Assembly: GCF_037975245.1 (NCBI RefSeq)
Contig: NC_092568.1
Location: 36,237,001 to 36,301,000 of the forward strand
Length of the DNA: 64,000 nt
Reading direction: 5' to 3'
Source of the DNA: Apostichopus japonicus
Taxonomy: Eukaryota; Echinodermata; Holothuroidea; Aspidochirotida; Stichopodidae
A program made the position numbers and the translations under genes. The stretch's first letter is position 1. Every line of letters starts with the position of its first letter. Shown one piece after another: positions 24,364-36,300 of this stretch. Below the pieces are notes generated by a model. The model saw only the letters and a program-made list of their open reading frames with translations. It made no database searches and was not told the origin of the DNA.

Positions 24364-27300
24364 CTGTGGAGAAGAGAAGAGTAATGATGGAATGAAAAGC
24401 CGGTGAAAGAATACATCTTCATTGGCTCTACAGGGAGTTAAGGTAGAGAATATATGTTATGTAAAATGGTCAGGGGGAGGAGGAGGGAGGGTGGGGGAGG
24501 GTTAAAGGGTGTGAAGACTCGCGCACAAAGAAACGTCTCATGCTGGTAATCTGCCCTAGTTTTGAATGACGGGTAACAAAAGTGTAAGACACTACCATTG
24601 ATCCCAGAAAATGCACACACAGCTTGCTACCGTCGGTAATTAGACACTAGTGTACAGTCAATACATACAGCTACGGTCAATACCCATAACACAGTGTATA
24701 TAGCAGCGAGGGACATCTCACGCCTAGATAAAAGATAACAAGGTATCACGTTTCATTACTGTCTGCATTTTGTAGCGACAAGAAGAAAACTTCACTTGCA
24801 AGCAACGGAAAGTTAACTTTTTCAGAATGCGGTTTGGGGCGAGTCTTGAATGCCTTTAATGCATACATACATGGTCCATTCTAATGGGTCAAGTCTAACT
24901 AATCATCTGACCCTAAATGGAACCATTCTCCCTGCCAGGAGTGATCATTCTGCCTCATCTTACCTTTTAATGCTCTCGATGGTTCCATCTTCATCTTGTT
25001 TCTGTTCATCTTGGGTCTGTTTGCCGTCATCGTCGAACTTGACGTCGGTGGTTATGCTCAGGTTGTTGGTCTCGACAAACTTTGCCATCCAGGAGGGCAT
25101 CTCCCCACTCTTGTTCTGCTCTTTATTCCGCTTCTTCTTCAGCTCTGGAGGCAGGCTGGGCTGCTCCACCGTTAACGTATCTGTCGGGACGGAGGATAGG
25201 AGAGTTTAAAACTACTTTGTCTTCTTCGGTTTTCTCTATTTCTTTCTTTCCCTTCTGAACTTACTTTAACTGTTTCATTGTTTTATATTTCTACTTGGTC
25301 ACTAGCTGAGATAACAGCCTTGCTGTTTTCTAACCTTCCTACTGTAATGTTAAGTTTGTATTAATCTTGTACAAACATATGAGAAATAAATGTGACAATG
25401 AAATTGAAAAAATATGGAGGCGTGTCACTTTCATATTTCATGGAAAATCTCAAATTGCTACCTATATAGGAAAACTTTTAGACATCTGTAACTGACATTA
25501 GGGGTGCATATTTTCTCTAATTTCATGTTTATACTTCGCTACGATCGGGTGTAAGCTCAAACATCATATATCTGACTGCAGTAATACAGAATCTGGTAGA
25601 CTGAATAATGAATAATAATTAAGGCAATTAACTCATTAGTAGTTTGCATGCTACAAATGATCTTCATTAAAATAACATACATGTAATATTGTAATATTAC
25701 ATACAATAATTGTCCAAGTTTTTTTCTTTCCGAAGTTACTTTCCCTTTTTCTTTCTAATTACTTTCTGATCACATTGCAACCATATACGACTCAGTTAAA
25801 TAAGTCTTCTGTATTTGTTTCTGCTTTGTTATAGACCAGTATTCCTATCAGCAGTTGTGCCTGTGGGCCTATTCCAACATTTTTAACATGTGCTTGAGTC
25901 TACACCAGCTCTGGCTACTGACCAGAGAGAACCTCAAACATGCAGTTTTTGTAATTTCCTACAGTCTAATTGAAATGAGATGATTAAATATATGATATTT
26001 ACAATTCATGGCACAAATTTAGCAACAATATAGTGGGAAAATTCACAAACATTTTCATAGTATAAGTTTGAGGCATAACTTTCTTTATCAATAACTAAAC
26101 ATTTTGCAGTAGGTTAATTTTGTCAACAGAAATTAGACATTAACAAAAAGTAAACAAAACAAATTAAACATGTTAAACGAATAAAATTGTTATTTGGACA
26201 TCAAATTGTTAAGAAAGACAAATAAACATAAGACATGATACAAAGGAAAAAGCTTGAAAAGTTTATGGAAAGGAATAAATGGTGTTTCAGTGGAAACAAA
26301 TTACATTGGAAAGATTAAGATTTTGATTAATTAGTTACGGGCATGCAAATTATAACGAGATGACTTCCAATTAGCACAAGTCATGATAGCACAAATTTGT
26401 ATTACCATTAGGAACTATATTTACTATCGTTTACAACATTCAATGGTGATTAAAAGATAGGAAGCCTTAAACAATAACAGTCTATCCAACAGTTTATTGG
26501 TCTCTCATTGTATGCCTTATTATTAATGATAATCACATGCTGCCATCTCACAAGTATGTTATTGCACAATTGCCAATTTGTGTAAATTATGCCAATACAC
26601 ATACTATCACAAATGGCAAATTGGCTGTTTGTAATACTTATGTCATTAAAAAAATCCCAGACAATGTGTCATTGTAAAAAGGGTCCCTGTTGTGCAATCG
26701 TATTGCTGAATTCACTCACAAAGTGTTACGGTACACTGGAGTTATCTGTGTAATGAGCTGTGTAATGCTATTAGTACTATTACAAACATATGATTGTGTG
26801 CAAGCGTGCTATTTGTGCAACATTTCTCACAAAACAGTCATAATATGCTCAACAGTGCTCTACTTAAAGGAAGCATCTCAAACAACTATAATATTGTGCA
26901 ATGGTGCTTTTCTGGAATATCATTACAGAAATCACATTAATATGTTATTGTACAAGACAGTTAATCCTGTTAGTCAACTATCAGAACGTGTGGTTAGTAG
27001 AGTCCTTACCCTCTCGGTCAGCGTCATAATGTTTATCTATGAGTGGTGAAAGAGTTTCATAAATTAAAAAAAAAGCAATTTAATAAAACTAACTCTTTGA
27101 TAGTAACTGTTTCTTTACTCTCACTTAATCAAGTTGTAACTGCTTACTAGTCAGTTTTTGTTATCTTTATGATGTTCTTAATACAAACAAATACAAACAA
27201 CTGATTTATTTTGCCACATCCTGGCTCATAATAAAATGAAACTGGGATTGTGATCCCCAGGTACATGGCACAAAAAGCAATCTATTGAATGGAAAACAGG

Positions 27301-30300
27301 AGTTGCATTGCTGTTGCAGCATTGTCCAATCCTGTTCTGGTCAAAAAGTCCTTTGCTTCTGCAAACACTTTGTTTATCAGTTCCCTAAAGGATCCCTGTC
27401 TATGATTTGCGAATACTTTAATACATTCTTAAGAATAACCCCTTAAAAATGGAAAGGAAGGCATATAATCTTAGGTCAGTCAGGGATTAATAACAACTGC
27501 TAACCACACTTTCAAAATTTGTAACAATTTTATTGTTTTTGACAAACCATTTCATCAACATGCCAGACATTCTGGTGACTAATTACCCAAACACGAATTT
27601 CCACTAACAAAAAAAACCCAATACAAAGCTGTCATGAACCTTACAACTCTGTATATCATCGAACTTAAAATACAAAATACTTTCCATAAAAAGGAGATGG
27701 GTAATGCATCATTGAATGAATGAATATAAATAATATAATATAATATAATTAATAATTATAACATATTTCTATAGATACCTGCAGGAGGTTGCTTGGCCTC
27801 TTCTTCTTCCTCTTCTTCTTCCTCAAGTAGAGGCAGAGTCGGTGCACGATCAAAGCTAATCTATAAATCAATCAATCCAATTAGTTGTTACAGCCATTAG
27901 TGGCATACACTCATAGGACAACAACATTAAGAGATATGCATTCACTGTATTTTATGATGTGCTTGTTGTTTACTTTCAGCACATAAATAGGTTATTCCAT
28001 CTCATCCCAACCTCTCCCAGCCCACTCAGTAACATCACCAAGCCTACATGCATTCATTTCTTTTTTATTCAATTTTTTGCCTGTTTTTTATTTCTAGTAC
28101 CTAAATGGATTATTCCATCTTATCCAAACCTCTCCCCAGCACACTCAGTAACATCACCAAGCCTACATGCATTCATTTCTTTTTATTCAATTTTTTGCCT
28201 GTTTTTTATTTCTAGTACCTAAATGGATTATTCCATCTTATCCAAACCTCTCCCCAGCACACTCAGTAACATCACCAAGCCTACATGCATTCATTTCTTT
28301 TTTATTCAATTTTTTGCCTGTTTTTTATTTCTAGTACCTAAATGGATTATTCCATCCCATCCAAACCTCTCCCCAGCACACTCAGTAACATCACCAAATT
28401 TACATGTATTAATTTTTTTTCAAGTTTTTGTCTATTCTTTATTTTCAGTACCTAAATGGGATATTCCATCCCAACCCCTCCCCAGCCCACTCGGTAACAT
28501 CACCAAACCTACATGCATTAATTCCCTTTTTTCAAGTTTTTTGCCTGTTCTTTATTTCTAGTACCTTTTTTTTTTTTTTTTTTTTTTTTCCATCTCATTT
28601 ATTCAAAAGTATCATAACATATGGTACACACTTGTATAAATCATTAATACAATTACAATTTTTACATTACTTACAATTTTGATTACTACATTGTTATGTC
28701 AGCTCAATGTTGCAAAGGAACTATTTACATAATGAGAAAAATGTTTCCGAACTGAGTATTTTCCCCCCTCGCTTCTTTTATTTCTAGTACCTTGGGTGGT
28801 AGCATCTTTGGTCTAGGGGATGACTGGGTCTTGGGTGGGACCGGGAGTGAAACCTCTGGTTCAGGTTCCTCTTCTATGCTCTCAGATCTACAGATTCAAA
28901 TGTAGACAAATAAATAACACGATATAACAAAAACTATCTCTGAAATATTAATGAATATGCTAATTACCACTGACAACCAATCAAAGTAATGGCTGACAGT
29001 CTCTTCCATCCTGATGAATCACAGTAAGTTGTGATCATCAATGTGAGAAAGGTGTTACATTACAATATTCGTGATTGACGGAAACTAAAATCTAACAATC
29101 CTGAGATCAAAGCCCCGCTTGACCTCAATCACAATTTGACAGTTGTTTTTCCAGAGGATTCGTTTTTCTATTCATAAATCAAACTTTTATGACAAATACT
29201 GACTATAATACCAGAGTTAACTTCCTCCACTAGAGTGCCTGCCCTGAAGTAATTCCCGAGCTCTCAACTTGTGGAACACATTCGTCCCAAAGAAATGGAA
29301 ATACAGCTAAGAAGGTATCAATGAAGTGAAAATCACTTAGTTTCTTGGTTGATGAATTAACATAACAAAAAAAGGATACATTTGAAAAATACATCTTAAC
29401 TATTGGTTACATTTGTGAAGGTTTCTGTAATACAAAGACATATATATAAATGTATGATTAGTCTTAAGGAGATGTACTTACATTGAAGCTGATTTTCTTA
29501 GACTTCCACTCTGTAATGTAAGAGAACAGAAAACATTAACAAATACAATTAATGTGTTAAAGAATGGTATGTAACTATTTACATTAATGAAACAGTAATC
29601 TTAATAATCACTTATCTAATGTTCGAAACAATGATTCTCATACATTAAATACCAGGGGAGCTGTAGAGAGTTCGATTGAGGAGGGGGGGGGGGTACAAAC
29701 TTAGAGGGCGGGTGGGACATGACTTTGATTTGAGGATCACCTCAAAACGTCCCCACAAACTGGATCCTCTGTGTATACTGTACCAGAAATTCAAGTTATT
29801 TGAATGTGTTTTTAAAACAAGGGGATGCTTCTAATATATGCATAATGACACATTTGAGGTTTTCACAAAACTGGGGGTTATATGATCCATGTTTCCCAAG
29901 CACCCCCCTCCTCAGCCACCTCTATTGCTCCTGATGGGTACCATTTACGTCAACAATTGGAAACTACTAATCCCATACATTAGATGTCACTAATCTTCTA
30001 TGTTGGATAATACTGATAATCTTATTTAACTGATAATCTCATAAGTCGGTTACTCAAACCATCCCAGGAAATTAACCTTTTGTCTGGATATAACAGTTGG
30101 GGGTGGGGGTGGGGGGGTTAACAGCTCAACCGGTGGTATCAGAGACCTTGCACTCTTGATGTCACTAGTTCCAATCACATTCTAGGTCCTAACAACCAGG
30201 CAATAGCTGTCTGCTCTTTCAAAAGTTGTTTTTAATTGGATCATTCAGTTTCTGTTTAACCTCTTACTTACATACATAGTCTATCAATTGATTTAGTGAA

Positions 30301-33300
30301 ACTAATAAAGACTGCTCACTGATTTAAGTTTACTGGTACTGCTGATGGAATGTTGCGCCTTCAGGATCTTATTGAGTTCTTTCAGCTAGACAAAAGAAAT
30401 GAAAAATCACGTCTGGTTAGTGCATACTTAGTTACATTTTATGAATGACTGACTCACTGTTACTGACCTCTTTTAACTCATACTGAGAAAATGGTACAAT
30501 CTTTTAGTATAGAAAGTACCTTTATAATTCAATGCTATGACCAAAGAAAGAAATACATCGCAAAGAGAGAAAGAGACAGCAATATTTAACTGGTGTGAGA
30601 GAACAACTTTGTTGAAGACAGTTCTAAACTTTAAGATATAAAGATGAACAGTGTAACAGTATTAACAGTGTTCACATTGTAAAAGTATTAATAGTGTAAC
30701 AGTGAAACAGAGTAACAGTATTAACAGTGTAACAGTGTTAACAATATTAACAGTGTCATAGTATTAACACTGGTCACAGTATTAACAGTGTAACAGTGTT
30801 AACATTATTAAAAGTATTAGCAGTGTAACAGTATTAACAGGGTAACAGTATTAACAGTGGTAATATTGTAACAGTATTAACAGTGTTAACATTACTAACA
30901 GCATTAACATTGTAACAGTATTAACAGTGTAACAGTATTAAGAGTGTTAATATTGTTATAGTATTAACAGTGTTAACATTATGAACAGTATCAACAATGT
31001 AACAACATTAACAGTGTAACTGTATTAACAGTGTTAATATTGTAACAGCATTAACAGTGTTGACATTGTAACAGCATTACCAGTGTTACAGCGTTATCAT
31101 TATTAACAGTATTAACATTATAACATTATTAACAGTGTAACAGTGTTGAAGGTAGCAATACATAGGTCATTGTACTAAAAGTTACCTTACTGAAGGTAAC
31201 CATATTTATAAGTCATGATATCATAAGTAGTCAACATAAAGGTAGAACAATTAGCAGAGATGTTACCTCTTGTGGGTTGATGACTGTGATGTCACCAAGA
31301 ATTTCTTTCCTCCAGTTACCGCTGCTGCGTAACTTTAACTTGGGCTTAGAAGAGCGCCCTCCTGTCGAGCCCAAAGAGGTGTTGAGGGTATCCGTTGATG
31401 GAGTCTTATCATAGGTCGGCTTTTGCTGCAATGGTTTGAAAATGCGGAAAATGTATTCCATGAATTGCCTTATATAATAAAACAGACTTATTTTGCTTCT
31501 TTATATAAAGTGTCCAAATCTAAAAGACCATCCATAAAGCTGTAGAAGGCTTTTAGTGATGAAATATCAACCGAATACACATCTGTAAATCCTACCTCTG
31601 AATTACTGCTCAAGTGTTATTCTACGACCCAAATCTATGAACATGCACCCAACCAGGCCTGAACTATTCTATCATGCTCAAAAATGCAGATCTATACAAT
31701 CTATCCAGCGCAACATTATGAAAATCGTATGACAAATGTAGATATGAAAAAGCAAAATATAGGACAACGGTAGTACAAATATAAGACTGAAACATACATT
31801 AAAGCAACATTATTAATAAAAAGTGAATACTGTTAAGAATGCATACATATTTTCATCTGGTAATCAGTTGGTGCATGAGTGGGTAGAACAACAAAACAAC
31901 CCTAAATTGTTGACTTACATTATAACAAAGGTCAATATGCACAAACCTCTCACAGCAAAATCCAATCCATTTTGAAATCCCGATTTACAAAAGCAACACC
32001 AAACAGTATAAAAAACAAAATAGTAAAACAAGAATCACAGGACAACCTGCAGATAACGTTCTACAGAAGCAACGTAAGTAACTCTACAAAAATAAAGAAA
32101 ACTGTTTGGCATTTCACCTGACTCACCACGACACTCTGTGATCGATCCGACCCGGTTTGAGAGTTCTCCCAGGCCGGTCTCCCCTCCCTGTCTAAAGACA
32201 TGTGTCTGGTTTTGACCGGCTGTGTGCTCTTCTTAACCTCTTTCACATGAGATGAGGGGAACCACCCTCGCCTTCCGGCAATCTGACCTTCCCACCATTC
32301 CTCTTGCTGTGATGAAGAGAGGAAGGAGAAGATATTGAGTAACTTTTAATAATAATATTTGCTTTTTTTTATAGCGCTTTATACCAGCGATAGGTCTAAA
32401 AGCGCTTTACAGACGTTATATTACCCCTGGTCAATGATAACCTGTCCCAGAGACAATTCCTCCAGTCGGCAGCAGTTATATACTGTGCCCGATGACAAAT
32501 TACCTCACAGGTATCCATTTAACCCCTGGGTGGAGAGAGGCAAGTGAGATAAAGCATCTTGCCCAAGGACACAACGTAATGAACTAGGCAGGAATCGAAC
32601 CAGCAATCCTTGGATCACGAGTCCGATGCCTTAGCCAATTGGCCACCACGCTCTCTTTTATCTATAAATCCTTCATAAAAAACAATACTTTGTAGCCACA
32701 CAAACTATATACAGATGTCTTTAAATATTATTGTCATATTTGTATTATGATTAATGCAAAACTGAATATTGCCCATTTCCAAACCAGCCCCAACTCCTCT
32801 CCCCCCTCCATTACCCCTTTGCTCTTCTAAGCTGGAAATATTGCACCCCTTGTGTAATCAGCTTCAATATAATGCAGGCCCTGTCATTTTGCCCAAGAGC
32901 AAGCAGTACTTCAAACTCCCTTTAAATAAATTCCAGTTATTCCAAATCCAATGAATATGACACTCAAATTTCATGCCAAAATCCTTAGTTATTCAAGACT
33001 TACACCAAGCCACTACTGATGTTATTTATTAATATTTTGACATGTTTTTCAAAAGTAAGACATGTTTCCTAGACATCAGAGACCCTAACTTTACGATACT
33101 GATATTTTAATCAGACTAGCCGATGTGATGATAATTTACCGCAAAATTATCTTCCTCAAAAAGTTCACATTATATCTAGAACCCTTGTCCAGACGAATGA
33201 AACTCCCAAAACACATTTTCTAACCAAATTCTTCCTTACCAATTCTTCCTAACCATATGGAAATTTATCGTTCCGTTCACATCAAATGAAACTTTAAATA

Positions 33301-36300
33301 GATATAAAGGAGCAATACGCATAATTTTCAGCCACATCAGTGTGTTTCTTCTGGTTTTACCTTCTGTAAAATTTCCACCTGTTCTCCAACGTTGAGTGAT
33401 ATTTCCTGGTCTTTGGAGGCCCTGAACGCCGTAGTTACTACGATGGTCTGCAGAGCTTTCTTCTTCCTCCTCTTTCTTTCCAGTTTCTTCTTCATCATCT
33501 TCTTCTTCCTCTCCTGAGGCGTCAGGTGACTCAGGTCTTCATCCTCCTCCGGCTCATCCTCTACGTCGACCTGTTCCTGTTTCTGCAACTAATGAATATG
33601 CATAAGTTGAATCATACTTATTTTTTATTAATTCAGTTATAACAGAAACATTATTGCTAAGAGTTGATGGCCAAAAGAAATAATAATAATATTAATTTCC
33701 CATGGGCTGCTACCAGTTAAGCTTTAGGATTAATATGCCATAAATCCTTGATTTTTCAACCTTAGCATATAGTTAGGTGGAACAAACTACTCATATAGCC
33801 GAAGACAATAAAGATGCTATTGACGAGCTTTATATTATGATAAATTTCACATTGCAATGTAAATTATGGATGGCTTATAGATATAAATATAGAGATATAT
33901 ATCCCATTCCTGTCTAAAAACACTCAAATATTTTGAAAAGTCAAGATGCTACTTCATTACTATTACAAAGAAGATAAGAAAAAATGTTCTTAAATATTAG
34001 TTTAGTTGTGTGTTAACATTTCAAAAGTATAAAGACAACAAAAAGGAGATCAGAATATCAGAAACAGGAATCTCATACAGTAGCAGACTCAGAAGGAATT
34101 AAATCAGTGATATAAATCGTTGACCACTAACTTTCATTTTTTTGCTGACAAAGGTATTTCACAAGAAAAATTACCCAAAGAAAACTCTGACCAGAAGGCT
34201 GGTTTATCTGGCAAAGAAGATGGGTTCTCTTGCGAAAGAACGGATACTGAACATGGTCTCAGCCAAAATGCCGCACACGAATTAAAGGTGCCACAGAGAA
34301 TGATATTCTCTACTATCAGATTAATTTCTGGATGTGCTTTTCTTTTCAAACTACAAGTAATCTGTTTGCAATCTTCTTATTTAAATAAAAAAATTATTGG
34401 AGTACATATGGACATAATTTCTAAAAATTATATTACATTACTAATATAAACACTTGGAAGATGGAGCAAACTGGCCATTTGATTAGTCTTGCTGGGTAAA
34501 CTCTGATTTAGGGACCAAGTTTATTTCTCTATTAATATGTGTCTATATTTTATTATAAAAAGATACACATGACAATGAAAAAAAACCTGGATGTGCAATA
34601 GTACAATTTTTTGTCATACTTGAGGAAATCCCAAAGAAAGAGAATTCAAGTCAAAGAAATGTTTCTTTTAGTCGAAAGATAACATTTTTGTCTCGAGGGT
34701 GATTTCCAATGTTTAACAATTTTGCGACAATGTACACATGGATATTCATTTTCCATTCAAAGGGATGCAAGTTGTGTTACCTACACTCTTATTGACACCC
34801 TTAACCTGTGCTTAAGAAGGAGAGGCACCGGATTAACACAAGACAAAACTAAGAAAAGACATTCTGGCGTTGACTTACAGAATGCGGATGAGCAGAAATT
34901 GGTGCGAGACGGTGAGGAGGAAGATCCTCGAAGACAAGACCAGGAAGAGGAACGTGTTGCATAGTCATGCTCTGTAAAGTAAACAGGTTATTACCCAAGG
35001 TGCAACAGTGAAAAAAGAATAGCAAACTGCAGTGAAAAGAATGTTAATCAATTAACCAAGAAAGTGAGTTTTATAGTAACAAGGGTTAAAGAGATGAGTG
35101 AAACAGTTGAGAATTTTGCATCATTGAAAACACTGAAAAACTCTTAATTTTGTAACGACATATGAAGCAAGTTTGTTGTTAAGATTCGAAGATCATCAGG
35201 AAAGCAAATCAAGAAATTTTGGTTTTGTCTAAAGGGACAGCAGTCAATAGGAAAACAGCGTATCTTAATTCCTCCCTTTCCACCCCTCCCCTCATCCCAA
35301 GCCATGCTCACCACCTTATTAAGAATTACATTTTACACATGAGAAGTTGTTTGTTTTTGTTTGAGAATTTCCAATTTTGTTGGTGAACATGATTTACTTG
35401 CACTTGAATAGTACATGATACATCACACTCAACATCTGACATTCCCCTCACCCCTCCCTGCCCCCCCACACCCATACCTTCATCCTTTGATGTACCAATA
35501 GCTTCTAATATCTGATGCAATAAAAGTATCAACAGAATGAAACTTTCTTATAAAGAGAAGAAGGCAAAACACAGAAGATGTGAGTTGTAGAATTTGTTAG
35601 CCACATCCTGGACACCTTAGAAGTCAACAAGAACTGATAGAATTGTTAGAGAAGATAGTCACAAAGTATCGATAGTAAGAGCAAGAAGATAAATTCACAG
35701 AAAATCAAAGGAAGAATGTTTGGCTCACCACTCTGCTTGGTCGTCTCATCCTGGGACTCCCTCCAGCTCGCTGTATTCTCTCTTTGCTCTGTTCAGCCTT
35801 GAAAAAAATATTCAAAGTAAAAATAAAATATTTCACCAAGATAGCTTTAGTACCCAAGTTACACAAGCGTAACACAACTTTAACACAACCGTAACACCAA
35901 CCATAACACCTTAACACAACCACAACACCTTAACACAACCTAGCCAACTTAACACAACCATAACACCACAATACAAGCATAACACCTCAACACAACCTCA
36001 ATGCCTTAACACAACCATAACACCATAATACATGCCTAACACCTTAACACAACCTCACCACCTTAAAACAACCATAATACAAGCCTAACACCTCAACACA
36101 ACCTTAACATGGCCTTATAGGACACCAGAGTAAGCCACGAACAATGATCGCACTGAGTGAAGGAGATTTTACGTTGAAGTGGAAAGAACAGATGTAATAC
36201 TGTTTGTACTGCAAATCACTCCTCAGCCCACACTTACCTTTGAGCTCTCGAAGAGATTGTTTAAGAAATGTTTTGCAGAATCGGCAATGGTGGTCTGCGA

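Noticed and set aside
24960-24962. TAA as the main end of the TPC-like protein
   Set aside because: It overlaps AAAAG|GTAAGA, and a strong downstream acceptor continues the frame; kept only as the retained-intron alternative.
26690-27049. 119-codon open frame on the plus strand
   Set aside because: Antisense within a TPC-like intron, low-complexity hydrophobic mix, no supporting signal.
32590-32640. A tRNA gene
   Set aside because: Promoter boxes are good but no cloverleaf acceptor pairing is evident and the body continues as a SINE.
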